Positions 34,103 to 45,659 of a stretch of DNA of 64,000 bases are shown in pieces; within the stretch, counting starts at the first letter, position 1, and every line of letters starts with the position of its first letter. The notes under the pieces are model-generated. The model saw nothing but the letters and a program-made list of their open reading frames with translations, did no database searches and was not told the DNA's origin. The stretch covers positions 45,303 to 109,302 of the forward strand of contig JAECUM010003657.1 of assembly GCA_016617855.1 (NCBI GenBank). Direction: 5' to 3'. Source of the DNA: Megalonaias nervosa. Taxonomy: Eukaryota > Mollusca > Bivalvia > Unionida > Unionidae. The translations under genes and the position numbers were made by a program.

Positions 34103-36139
34103 TACAGTGTGACCCCGCTATAACACGGTAGTTGGGAGCCATAGAACCCGACCGTGTTATAGACTGAACAGTGTTATAAGCAACCAGGTCAGTTAGCAGA
34201 AGAAAATGATGCATGTACCCGAAAAAATGTGCCGGGGGGGGGGGGGAGATTTGGGGGGTTGGGTTTAGAGGTAGGTAATAAATGCGGGCGCAAAAGTATG
34301 TGCTTCATTGGCACAGTTATCATCTTAAACTGATGCATCTTAAATGAGAAATACAACTGAAGTGAAAACAGAGAAGGAGATATAATATTTTACTTTATTC
34401 AGAGAACCACGCATTGGTACATAAATGTGTATACTGTTTATATATACATGTCTAATGCATAGCAATAAAGTATCAACACCGTGTACTCACCCCTGAATCA
34501 CGTCACATACGTTTCATCCACAATACAAGTAATTCCATCGAAAATATGCACACACACACAGAAATTTAAAATATTCAATAATTTTGTCACAGGTCATATA
34601 GGTCTGAATTCAGTGGAAAAAAATAGCACACTCACGTAACGAATGATGAAGCCCATTTACTTTTCAGTATGTCCAAAGTCAGTAAAAGTTTCCATTTTAA
34701 GCGCCGTTGGCAGAGTTCGTAAACATAAACTTTTATCCTGTAAAATGGAAACTTTCACGGCACAGTAAAAATGTTCCAGTCACGTTGGAAAATGAAACAA
34801 TCCATCAGATTCCATTGCTTTTATTTAAGTTCAGTAATGACTTCCTTTCAAGAAAGGTTCTTTGTTTTTACTGAAGATTGTAGTCGGCTTTCTTTGATGA
34901 AGGATGCATGCATTATTGAAGTCACTGCTAAAGGACAGCTTTGGAGAACCAAACAAATGCCCGTTTCTTATTGTGGTGGCATCATCAAAAAATTGTATTG
35001 CATGATTCAGACTGATTTTTTTTTTCCATTTGCTTCGTTCATTTTCATAATAATCGGTGCTTCAAAGGTAATGTTTTCTTTGAAATTTCAGCTACTATTT
35101 TATCTGGGTACATTTTTTAAAAAAATGAATTGTCCGTTGTATGGTCAAATTGTAGTTACCGTTCCTCCCTGCCTATTAAATAGACAAGTGGGAGCTTTTT
35201 TTTTGTTTTTACATTTATGGTAGTGGAGTGATGCTGCCTTCCATGCATGCATCAGAAATTTAAAGAAAGGGTCAATCGATGATAGAGATGCATGTGTTCT
35301 GGACTGATGACAGAGATTACTACAGAAAATGTGAATGGTTCTGAAGGATTTAATTCTGAGTGAAAAGAAGAGGAATTTTACTTACCATCCACATACAAAT
35401 GTCAGTCTATGTAAATATATTAATTACTAGTGAGCGGTCGAAAATCCGATGAAAGATAGATTATGAGATAATGCCTTGTCCTACCAGAAATGTAAATTTG
35501 AAGAAAAAAAAAAGCGGATATCTCAAAACATACAGTACTCATGCTAGATGTTAACATAAGCGGATTTTGATATAACAATGTACTGTTAAGATGGTATGTC
35601 AGTATGGACAAAGAATTTGTTTATATAACAATAAATTTCAGTGCACTTTACATAAACTTTACGGCTTCCTTTCATGGGGCCTCTGAATTTCTCCACTCCA
35701 AACCAATGGTTGTATATACAAGTTTAAACAGCCAACAATGTCGCCAATAAAAAAAATCACCAATGGTATATTTTGCTGCCAATAAGGGAAAAAAAAATCG
35801 CAATTTGTGACATTGCCGAAACCCTGCGCGATTCCTGAATAAATTTTTACACGTTAGTTTTCGTACTTTTAAGAAGAAAACACCACTGTTTCGTGTATGA
35901 GAAAAATGCATATAAAATTTCAGTAGCCACGCCACGATCGTCTTATAATATTCATACGCGATCTCTTCCCTAAAATGATAATAAACTTTTTTTTTGTTTT
36001 TTTCGTACTTTTAAGAAAGTATTTTTTTTTTCGTGTACGAGAAAAATACATGTATATGAAATTTTGGGAGCCATACCATGACCGTGTTATATCTGAATTC
36101 GTGTTATAACGGAGCGTGCTATAGTGGGGTCACACTGTA
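34103..36139. mobile_element. Non-autonomous Tc1/mariner-pogo-type DNA element with TA duplication
   Basis: The left terminus CAGTGTGACCCCGCTATAAC begins at 34105; the right terminus GCTATAGTGGGGTCACACTG ends at 36137. Both are flanked by TA, and further inverted similarity follows (CCGTGTTATA). TA duplication and CAGTG-type ends fit pogo/Tigger relatives. The 2.03-kb interior contains no recognisable transposase; the plus-strand frame 34771-35223 is Phe/Cys/Ser-rich and matches nothing known to me. A 9-bp G run lies near 34234. Confidence 0.85.
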
Positions 36140-36260
36140 CATAGCTAAATGCAAAAATACAATGTAATGGCTGGAGCATGTCAAGTAGGTCCATGTGATC
36201 TACTTTAGCCCAAGGTGAGTAGCATAAAGCAACTCTAACACTTTAACCAACACCTTAATG
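36140..36260 (+). repeat. Pearl-like core, third family, right part
   Basis: ATAGCTAAATGCAAAAATAC, TGGCTGGAGCATGT, AGGTCCATGTGATCTACTTT continue the array broken by the element at 34105-36137. Confidence 0.65.
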
Positions 36261-36814
36261 CAAATTTTCTATGACTGAGCTTGACACCCAAGATGAATGG
36301 GGCAAGCACATGTGTCACAGAATGAATTATCTTACCTTCATAACGATTCATGCCAAGTATGATGAGAATTTATCATCATCATGATATATTTAGAAAATAT
36401 ATGCAGCTGAAAAACTTGAAACAAAACCTTAACAATCTGCCAGTCTGGAAAATTGACTGCTATTTCATTCTTCCCACTATCGAGAACTTGAATGAGACGA
36501 AATTTTTAGAAAATAAAAATGACCAGTAATTTTTTAAAATGTGACTGCAAGTCACTGGGCAGTAGGGAATAACTTGAAAATTTGTGAATGCAGAAAGCAA
36601 TCTGACTGAACCACCATGCCAAGTATTTAAGAATTTCAATGGTTTTATTGCTAAATGCCAGCATGAATATAATGTATTGTCTTGGATGAGAGAATTGGAA
36701 ACAAAAGTCTTTTTTATCAGCATGGGACTGCTTTCTATGATGTGTGAAAAATGTACCTACAGTTGGAAGCTGGAAATAGATCAATGCATACTATACTTGG
36801 ATTCAACCAATAAC

Positions 36815-37885
36815 AAGAGTCCCTTGAAGAGCATGACACTCTACTGAAGGAAAAGAATTTCCAGGATATTCAAGATAAGACCATTTCTTCTTCCTAACTG
36901 CTAAATGTTGCAACCATCTCTAATATCTTTTAGCAACAAGATTTTCAAATTAACTGCCACGATTCGGATCTATGATCGGCACAATTTTCATTTAGGACCA
37001 ACTAGACATCATTAGAAGTCATTTTGTGAAATGCAAATATACCCAACATTCAGGAGTAGTGATCACTGGTTTTTCAATTGGGCCACCATGGTGGCCATAC
37101 TGGACATCACATTGGCATAATTTTCATTTAGGTCCTACTATACCAAAAGAAGTCCTCTGGTGAAAATTCTACATCAATGACACTTTTCATTTTGGACAAG
37201 TCATAATAAAAAGTTTCAAGATGGCTGCCATGGTGGCCATAATGGATGTCATATTGGCACCATTTTCATTTACAATCAGATATCATGAAAAGTCTTCTTG
37301 TGAAAACACCAGCACTTTCTGTTCAAGAGGAGTAGCAATAAAAAAAGAATTTTAAGGTAGTAACAATGGCAGTAATATTACCATTATCATTCAAAACCAA
37401 CTTGACATCATAAGAAGTCTTTTGGTGAAAACTCAATATCGATATGACCATCCAATTTGGAGAAGTAGCAATAAGATTTTCATGATGGCAACTCTCATGG
37501 TCATTTGGACTTCAGATTAGTATCATTTTCATTTAAAATCAACTAGAAATTTGATATGGCTAGTATGGCAGCCATAATGGATGTCTGAGTGGCACCACTT
37601 CCATTTGGACCAACTAGACAAACCAAAGAAGTAATTTGATGCAAACTATATACTGATAATACTTTCCATTCAAAATTTGTAGCAATATCATTGGATGGCC
37701 ATATTGGAAGTCCAAATGGTACCATTTTCATTGAGGACCAATGAGACCATGGAATGAATGTGTGTTAAGTTTCATGGCAATCCTCCAAGTAATTTAGAAG
37801 GATTAGCAATGACAAACCTGTGCTAATGGACAGAAGGATGAACAATGCACAACAGGCCATCATATAATCAAAGTATAAAAGTAGG
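36815..37885 (+). mobile_element. Pearl-like modular element, copy B
   Basis: 5' cap ACAAGAGTCCCTTGAAGAGC, then ACACTCTACTGAAGG. Five to six cores follow (GGCCACCATGGTGGCCATAC; TCAAGATGGCTGCCATGGTG). The 3' cap has GACAAACCTGTGCTAATGGA, CAGAAGGATG and ACAGGCCATCATATAA. Same modules and order as 19010-20610. Confidence 0.75.
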
Positions 37886-37984
37886 CCATGGTGAATGAAT
37901 TATTGTATGGTGGCCTAAAATGATTCCAGATGCCTCAATGTATATGACCATAGGATAAAGAATCATACTAGGTGTTAAAAAGAA

Positions 37985-40240
37985 GCCTGCTCCAAACAAG
38001 AGTACCTCGATGGGACTGATGCTCTACTGGGATTCAAGATAATCCCATTTCTTACTGCTAAACACTGTAACCATCTTGAATATTCTTGGGTGATAACATT
38101 TTCAAATTAACCACTATGGTAGTCATATTGGACGTAAGATCAGCACCAATGTCATTTATCCCATTAGAAAACTTTTGGTGCAATTCCCATGCCAATATGA
38201 CCATCATTCAAGGGAATTTGTTACAAGATCTTCAATATTTTCATTATTACATTTTAACTATATGTCTTTGGGCATAATTTTCATTTAGGACCAACTATAA
38301 ATATCAAAAGTCTTTTGGTGGAAACTCAATAACAAGATTTTCAAGATGCCCACCATGATGGCCATATCGGATGTCAGATCTTCATTCATTCATTCATAAT
38401 AAATAAGACACCATAAGGAGTATTCAGGTCAATACCCATGCTGATATCACTTTCCATGTAGGAGGAGTGGTTACAAGATTTTCGTAATAGCTGCCATTAT
38501 GGCCACTGACAGATGTCATAAGAAGCCTTCTGGTGAAAACCTGATGTCAATATGATTTTCTATCTCAGAGGAGTAGCAAAAAGATTTTCAAGCTGGCCAC
38601 TGTGGCTGCCATACTGAATATCAGATCAGCACAATATTTATTTAAGACTATAAGAGGTCTTCCAGTGAAAAGACCATGCTAACATCACTTTCCATTCTGG
38701 AGAAGAGGCAACAAAAAGATTTTCAATATGACTGCTGTAGTGGCCTAATAACATGACTGCTGTAGTGGCCTAACTGGATGTCAGACTGGTACCAGCTTCA
38801 TTCAGTACCAACCAGACATCATAAGAAGAAGTTTAGTGAACATACTGGTTATCCGGATGACACCAATTTTAATTATTATCAAACAGTCATCATAAGATGT
38901 CTTCTGGTAAGGTGGTGTTCTACAGTTTCATATTTTGCATAGGGTCAGAATTTTAAAGAAAAAGAATTCCCCCGGGCTTCCTCACTAGTTATACTGGCTA
39001 TTTAAAAAAGACCTTGTATATCTTAGGTATTGTTCAAAGAACATTTAATTCCCTTTATTTTGGTGTATGATTGATGGGTGTAATATGGGTTATAGAGTAT
39101 ACAACTTGGCCTTACTCCAGATGTGCACCTTTCAAAAAAGTGCTAGCTCCACTTGGTCATTTTCACTTCCTGAACTTCAGAGGTAAATTGTAAAAAAAAG
39201 AGCCGATGACTTTCTTTACATTTTATATATTTGGTAATTCATTCATTGCACTTTCAGAAGCTGGTATTGTCTAGTCTGGCAAAATACATTTTCCCTATTT
39301 TAACAGCTGTTAAGGATAGTGTACTTTAGACAAATTCAGGCTGATTTTTGGAGCACAAGAGAGCAGTCATTTTCGTTAGCAGTGTGCTAAGATCATTTAC
39401 AATTTCCAAAAGTACAATATCCAAAGAAATGTCAGTCACATTACATCCAAGTAGCATAAAGGTATGCCAACATTCTCTCCACTGTGCATGTTTTAAATGC
39501 AAACAACTTCACTTTACATATGTCACTCTCTCAAAAGTACATAATAACTGGTGAGTGCCCCCTAAGAGAAAATCTAAGTTGATATGACTTCCCATTCAGG
39601 ACGTGTAGATATAATAATATTATCATGCTGGCTGCTATATTTTTCCATATTGGATGTCAGATTAGCACAATTTTCATTTAGAACCAAATAGGCATCATAA
39701 GTTGTTGTTTGTTTATTTGTAAAGACCTCATATTGATAGGGCTGTCTATCCGGATCAGTAGAGATAAAAAGATTTTCAAACTGGCCATTGTGGCGACCAT
39801 ACTGTACGTCTGATCAGACCATTTTAAATTTATGACCAACCAGGCATCATAAAAATCATATGGCTTTCTGTTCAGAAGAAGACTTTCAAGATGGCTGCCC
39901 ATATTATATGTCAGATCAGCACCATTTTCAATTAGGACCAATTAGACATCATAGAATGTCTTCTAGTGAAAGCTCCATGATGACTGGAGTTTCCAATGAG
40001 GAATAGTAGCGAAAACAAGACTTTCCAGATGACTGCTGTTGTGGCTATATTGGAAATCTGAGCAGCAGTATTTTCATTTAGGACTAACAAACCTTCTGAT
40101 GAAAGTGTAAGGACTCATGGCAATCCGCTAAGTAGTTTAGGAGTGGAGATAACAAAAGCTGTGCAAACCAACAGATGGATGCAGGACACCAGACATGATG
40201 ATAGACAAAAGGCCATCCCATAAGCTCTTCTGTCTATGAA
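37985..40240 (+). mobile_element. Pearl-like modular element, copy C, interrupted
   Basis: 5' cap ACAAGAGTACCTCGATGGGA, then CTGATGCTCTACTGG. Cores run to about 38910. A non-core block lies at about 38910-39560. Cores then resume, and the 3' cap at 40150-40235 has AGCTGTGCAAACCAACAGAT and AAAGGCCATCCCATAAGCTC. The middle block may be an insertion or the junction of two elements. Confidence 0.65.
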
Positions 40241-40249
40241 CAACAGAAT

Positions 40250-41150
40250 TAAAAGCTAATCACGTCCTACTTTTTACTCTGACCCAGACACTACTCCCAA
40301 TGTACTGGGTGGATGGTATTGGCCGAATGAGAGGCAACGACCCTGAAATAAGGCTGTCAAAATTTTATAAATTTTCTACCAGGTATTCATCTTTCTTTTC
40401 CTTGGCCTTACTCTCATATGTGGATGCTTATTTAGAGACTAAGCTTGAGCCTCTCGAGTATCAATTTCATTGCATAATCTGGGAAATCTATTCAAAGTTG
40501 CCACTGAATACATGTCTGTTGTGCAGAAAGATCAAATAACCACCCTGTTACCAGCCACTGTACCACACTTGTGGCTCAAAAGAGTTGTCACGTGGGAAAA
40601 CAAGCTATGAGATTAACGTCAATTATTTACTGGAAGAGGCTCTGCTTGGCACTGAAAAGTTACATGTATCTGCAGCTCAAAACACAGATTGTCAGCTTGA
40701 AGACAAAAAAAATTACACAGACATATCTACCAGTGATTATTTCCTCATATCAATTGCCGCTGTAAAAAACATTTCAAAGCTTGTTAAGAAGTGAACAATT
40801 GTCAGTGTAAAGAATCAAGAATCTGATTCAAGATTATCATGACAATCAAAATTTAAATGCAACCTGAAAAATACATGCAAACAGATATTTAAATCCATGT
40901 AAGGAATTATTTCATTTTATTTTCTTTCCATTTATCATTCTGTGTTTTACAATTGCATTCTTCATTTCTTTCATACTGCAATCATCATTTCACTTGCATT
41001 AATATTGCATTCCATCTACATCACATTTTTGTTCACTGGTACCCATAATTTACCCACTTCAGTGTCACTAGTGGCCAGTTATGAGAGGTAATTGTTTAAG
41101 GTAGATGACCATCACAAAAATGTTGAACTGTGTTAAATGCCCATATTACT
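40250..41150. other. Intron DNA with two unexplained short frames
   Basis: Plus-strand frames at 40300-40539 and 40585-40794 are somewhat protein-like (for example YLLEEALLGTEKLHVSAAQN), but they have no recognised motif or partner exon. I do not call them genes. Confidence 0.4.
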
Positions 41151-41153
41151 AAC

Positions 41154-41246
41154 CTGTAATAACCTATCTCTGTAAGACATCTGTTCTTTCAAGCTATTGT
41201 ACTGGAATTCCAAGTCAATGAATGACCTCTTCTGGTTTTCAAATTC
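41154..41246 (-). CDS. LRRFIP: LRRFIP homologue, coiled-coil exon 2
   Basis: Thirty-one codons lie between acceptor TTTTCACAG and donor GTTAGTA, phase 0. The peptide begins EFENQKRSFIDLEFQYNSLK and ends YRDRLLQ. Vertebrate LRRFIP1 has [20 protein letters not shown] and then REEMLEKHG at this position, so identity and spacing both agree. It continues directly into ESGFTVVSTEEG of the giant exon, corresponding to the EKHGIIL region of the vertebrate proteins. The intron between this exon and the next is about 8.3 kb and is packed with mobile elements. Confidence 0.94.
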
Positions 41247-41354
41247 CTGTGAAAATCAACAAGGATAATTTGATTAACTTTGCACCAATGTTATCTTTTA
41301 CATTGTATTTACAATATTATTTTAAAAAAGGTACTCTACTCAAGGTTCCTAAGA

Positions 41355-41495
41355 CAGGTTTGGTTTGGTGTTTTACTCTGACATTTCATAGCACAATAGC
41401 ATGAGGCAATAGGAGCATAGTACCTTGACCAAGGGCACACCATAGTAGCTGACAGAGGTCCAGCACATTCACCAATGAGCCATCCTGAATTCCTC
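41355..41495. repeat. Degenerate SINE-like sequence
   Basis: AGTACCTTGACCAAGGGCAC resembles the GTGCCTTGCCCAAGGACAC module of the SINE at 17763. The tRNA-like part is poorly preserved. Confidence 0.4.
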
Positions 41496-41671
41496 CAATG
41501 ACAGGAGTTTTTCAGAACAAGATACTGTGTTCCTAAACAATCTGCAATACTTACTTTGTGGTATTTTCATTAAAATTGCTGTACTTCATACATAAACAAA
41601 AATTAATGAAATTAAGGGTGGCACAATATAATAATGAAATAATAATCTCTCTCCCTGATGATACTAGTACA

Positions 41672-41676
<5 letters not shown>

Positions 41677-41756
<80 letters not shown>
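41677..41756. repeat. (TA)n then (TATG)n microsatellite
   Basis: About 56 bp of TA dinucleotides followed by five TATG/GTAT units. It generates spurious Tyr-Ile frames on both strands. Confidence 0.97.
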
Positions 41757-41764
41757 CACTTTTA

Positions 41765-42935
41765 TTACCTAATGACAAAATTATGCTTCTAAAGACACCA
41801 TAGAAAATTCATGTTTTGTTTTAGTTTTGCAAAAATAACTAATATACATCAGACAGATTTCTTATTGGTTGTCTGCATGCATTTCAAGGAATAATAGTTC
41901 TAAAAAAAACCAAAGCAGAATATATGCAGTGATGCTGCCATTTTTCTTTGGAGGGGAAGACTACCCCACATCTACTTCCAAGTAGGGGAGAGTAGGGAAT
42001 CATTGGTAGTGGTTCAGGAAGGGAAAAAGCAAACTTTTATCACAAGGACTCCCTCCATGTGCTATGGTATTAACCAAATTCTGTATGAAAACTTTCTGCA
42101 CTCTTTTGGTAGGTTTCAGACATCTTATTCTCTTCCGAAGTATCATCGTAAACAAATGATTTCTCTGTGTCCTCACTTTCCTAAAGTATTTAATTATCTC
42201 CCATTTGAACAGAATTAACTCATGGCTGTGATTGACATTTCATGTAACACCCATCAGGGAGATAATCAGAACTCAATAGTATCTACATAAAAACACACCG
42301 GATCTAGATCAAATAATGTACTTACATGCAAACACTATGTGAAATATATACTGAGATCATGGAGACAAGGACAAAAACATGATTTATAAAAAAATTTTTT
42401 TAAATGGGTGCAATGGATACATTAAATCACAGGAACAATGGGTGATTAGTATGATACTGTGTGTTTATAACATTGCTGTTATTTCAAACCAACATCCTGT
42501 CCTCAACTTTTACACCCAGTCATGTGTCTCTCTACTCTCTCCTGCTCCTATATTAGGGCCTTTATTAGCTCCAAATGTTTGAGCAGGGTCGATTTCCAGT
42601 AAAATAGTTAGCTTTCGTTTATGCATGACCATATTCCCTATTTGCCTATGTCCATTCATCTTTCTTACATACTCTCTATTCCTACTTTCTAAATGTAGCC
42701 TTTAATTGAACAGGCAATCCTCTGTAAAGTACTTCCTACTCTTGAAATATACTTATATTTGTCTTTGTATTCAGGATGTTTTTTGTACTCCAAATCTGCT
42801 GCCTTCATCATTATTCCATACTTCTATTTTCTCTTGTCCTCTTTCAACCAAACTATATTTACACTCAAACATCATCTGTACTCTTCTTTTCAATTACTCT
42901 CAAGACATGAGTATACAATATATTGACTCCTACTT
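41765..42935. other. Intron DNA without recognised features
   Basis: No shared repeat or conserved frame. Confidence 0.5.
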
Positions 42936-43085
42936 CTGTGCTCAGTAATTACTCTCACAATATGATCATACAATATACTGACTTCCACTTCTGTACCCAG
43001 TGATTATTCTCAGGACATCTTATAATATATAGACTTCTATTTCTGTACCCAATAATTACTCTCAAGAGATCATACAATATATGGA
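42880..43085. repeat. 55-60-bp tandem repeat, left half, split by a hAT element
   Basis: Units contain ACTTCTGTACCCAGTGATTA, TTCTCAAG and ATCATACAATATATNGACT. The array continues at 44399-44480 on the other side of the insertion. Confidence 0.8.
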
Positions 43086-44406
43086 CTCCTACTCAGGGAT
43101 GCAGAAATCCACTGTCCAAGTCAGAAATTTATTCTTACGGATGAGCAACTTTTGCAAGGTTACTTGTCTGTGGACAAGTAAATTTTAGCCCCTAACTTGA
43201 AAGTGCAGTAGTTCTCGTTTCATCTGAGTGATGTTTGCACAATCAACATTCATACTTACCAGCAAGTACTATAGGGTGCATAGTGTATGCTGAAATTTAT
43301 CAATCTGGACTGAAACCAGCTGCAGTTTCAATGGATATAACAAGTGGAATCAGACAGTACTGGTTTAAGCAATATCTTTTGATGGTTACATCATAATAAA
43401 TTTTACTGGCTGGAGGATTAGGCTTCCCCAAGGAATCTTTTGTTTTAAAACAATCACTGGACTCCTTGAAACCATTATGCACAACTACCATGAATTGTCC
43501 CTGGTAATGCTTCTGTATTGATCGTTTTCTTATAAAAATAGGGCTGAATGGTTAAAAATTGAATAAAATTCAACGAAACAGGCTAAGTCTAAACTTAACC
43601 ATAACAGAGAATACAAAAAAAGAAAATGGGAATTCAAAGATTTTTGGCTACAGGAGTTTCTTTGGCTCAAGGCCAATTAAGCTTGAACAATTGCACCCTG
43701 TAATTAAGTCAGAGATACCTCTCAACTGCAGACGAAACCAGTGGATTGTTTGCAGGGCAGGTTATAACAAGGAAAGACACATTGTAACACCAAACAAATA
43801 CAAAGCACAATACATGTCAGTTAAAATTTGATACTGAAATTGGCCAGTTGCGAATAACTTAGACATGGTAATCAATAAATACAATGTAAGCCAAACCAAG
43901 CATTACAAGAAGCTGTTTAACATTGCATATGCCATAGCAAAGCAGAGATAATCTTCTCCGGCCTATGAATTTCTTTGTGAGGTTCAAATCAAAAATGGAG
44001 CTGAACTTGGAAATGATCATGCATATATTTCATCAACAGTATATCTAACATACTACTGAAAAATGTCATGGATAAAACATCTTGAGCTATATTCATATTT
44101 ATCCTTTTAGATGCTGGCTCGGATTTAGCAGTTATAAAACAAGGATGCATTCTTGTTAGATCTGTAGATCCTGGTCATCAAAGTCCAAACATAAGACAAG
44201 CTGAAAATGTCCAGTGCATTTTACATGTCACATATCCATATTGTATGCATTTAAATGGTGCAGCTTAAAAAAGTAAACATTTTAATAGTCCTTGTAACTA
44301 TAAAAATGCAGACAACTGGGTCTCTTGTATGGACATGTAAACTTTTAAATTTACTTGTCCATGGACAACTTGATTTTGACAAAATTTCTGCACCCCTGCT
44401 CCTAGT
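43086..44406 (+). mobile_element. hAT-family element remnant with 8-bp target duplication
   Basis: Termini CAGGGATGCAGAAAT (from 43094) and ATTTCTGCACCCCTG (to 44398) form an inverted pair. The flanks CTCCTACT (43086-43093) and CTCCTAGT (44399-44406) are an 8-bp duplication with one mismatch, as expected for hAT. A plus-strand protein trace at 43901-44039 reads YKKLFNIAYAIAK, then FLCEVQIKNGAELGN, recalling ZNF862-like hAT transposases. It is broken by stops. Subterminal ACTTGTCCATGGACAA repeats occur at both ends. Confidence 0.85.
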
Positions 44407-44550
44407 TCTGTACTCAGTAATTATTCTCAAGACATTATCATACAATATATTGACTCCAACTTCTGTACTCAATATAAATACAGTGGTCTCTAACTATAAA
44501 TTCAGTATAACACAATCATGAATCCCATTTTACTTGCTGAATTATATTAT
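44399..44550. repeat. 55-60-bp tandem repeat, right half
   Basis: AGTTCTGTACTCAGTAATTA, TTCTCAAGACATTATCATAC continues the array of 42880-43085. Confidence 0.75.
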
Positions 44551-44869
44551 TCCATACAGTGGACATCAGTATAAGAGATCTATCATGGCACACTTTCATG
44601 GCTCCCCTGAACATCATTGTAATAAGGGACCACTGTACACATACTCTTTATACAACAACTATCCAGCTGCTCCAATATGTCTTTGGGTACTTGTCCATTT
44701 ACTCTCAGACTATCAATGATACCTTCTCCATGTTCCTATCACAGCTATCTAAATATTCAAACTTTCCACACATCCTCTACATTAGTCCTTGTACTGTACC
44801 ATCATAGTCTCCTGTTTGTCTAGCTGGTTATTTAATGCTTGTTATATCCTTGTACTTTTATTTTAAACA

Positions 44870-45482
44870 CTTTTACTCTGTGTGCTCTTACTCTCAACAT
44901 ATCCTACACTTGTGCTTAAGCAACGTACCCTTGCACCCTTTTTACACTTGTACTTGCTACCTATAACCTAAACTTTCCACCGTGCCACATTTCATTCACT
45001 TGTCCTTGTACTCTCTCTCTCTATACTCTACTCTCTACACAGACCCTACACTTTCCATTGTGCCACATACCATGCACTTGTCCTTGAACTCTCTCTATAC
45101 TCCTCTCTACACAGACCTATATTTGTCCCTGCACTCTCTCTGGTAATCTTACTTTCTATACAAACCATTAAACTTGTTCCTGTGTTACATATTCTACACA
45201 CATGTCCTTGTACCCTCTCTATACTCCTATTCTTTACAGTATGCCACTCTTTTATTAGTATTACATACCTACACTTGTCCTGGCACCATGCTGTCCTACT
45301 CTCAACACATACCCTACACATTTCCATGTGCTACATACCCTACACTTATCCTTGTACCCTCTCTATACTCCTATTCTTTACAGTATGCCACTCTTTTATT
45401 AGTATTACATACCTACACTTGTCCTGGCACCATGCTGTCCTACTCTCAACACATACCCTACACATTTCCATGTGCTACATAC
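44870..45482. repeat. Degenerate array with 144-bp higher-order unit carrying the exon donor junction
   Basis: Short blocks of the type CACTTGTCCTTGTACTCTCT recur from about 44870. A 144-bp unit (GTATGCCACTCTTTTATTAG at 45239 and 45383) is present twice. The block GTGCTACATACCCTACACTT, then ATCCTTGTA, occurs at 45331 and again exactly at the 3' edge and donor of the exon ending at 45483. Frames running through it are not genes. Confidence 0.85.
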
Positions 45483-45653
45483 CCTACACTTATCCTTGTA
45501 CTCTCTCTGTACTTCTATCATGTTCTCCTCCTGCTCCTCCAGTTGGTCCTTGAGCAATTCAACCTGGTACACCAAGGTCTGTTTCTGGTTGTCCAGTTGT
45601 GCATTTGTTGACATGGTTTTCTTGTACTTCTCCTCAAGATCACGCAACACGCT
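45483..45653 (-). CDS. LRRFIP: LRRFIP homologue, main coiled-coil exon
   Basis: Fifty-seven codons run from acceptor TTTTTCAG to donor GTATGTAG, phase 0 at both ends. The peptide opens SVLRDLEEKYKKTMSTNAQL and closes QREYKDKCR, with a heptad-like Leu/Val pattern through the middle. It matches the LRRFIP hallmark [20 protein letters not shown] followed by YQVDTLKD very closely, and is the most diagnostic exon of the gene. In vertebrates this coiled coil mediates dimerisation and Flightless-I binding. The donor choice (AGG before GTATGT) is set by phase: it gives CR then EFENQ, which aligns with NK then EFERE in vertebrates. The intron just downstream holds repeats that copy this exon's 3' edge. 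Confidence 0.95.
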
Positions 45654-45659
45654 CTGAAA

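Noticed and set aside
34771..35223. 150-codon plus-strand frame inside the 2-kb TIR element, tested as a transposase
   Set aside because: No helix-turn-helix, no D-D-D/E motif spacing, and Phe/Cys-rich composition typical of chance translation of AT-rich DNA.
41551..41803. Tyr-Ile repeat frames on both strands
   Set aside because: Translations of a (TA)n microsatellite.
45174..45611. Plus-strand frames of 123-145 codons with repeated peptides
   Set aside because: The 144-bp repeat unit is a multiple of three and stop-poor, which explains the open frames. The minus strand carries the real LRRFIP exon.
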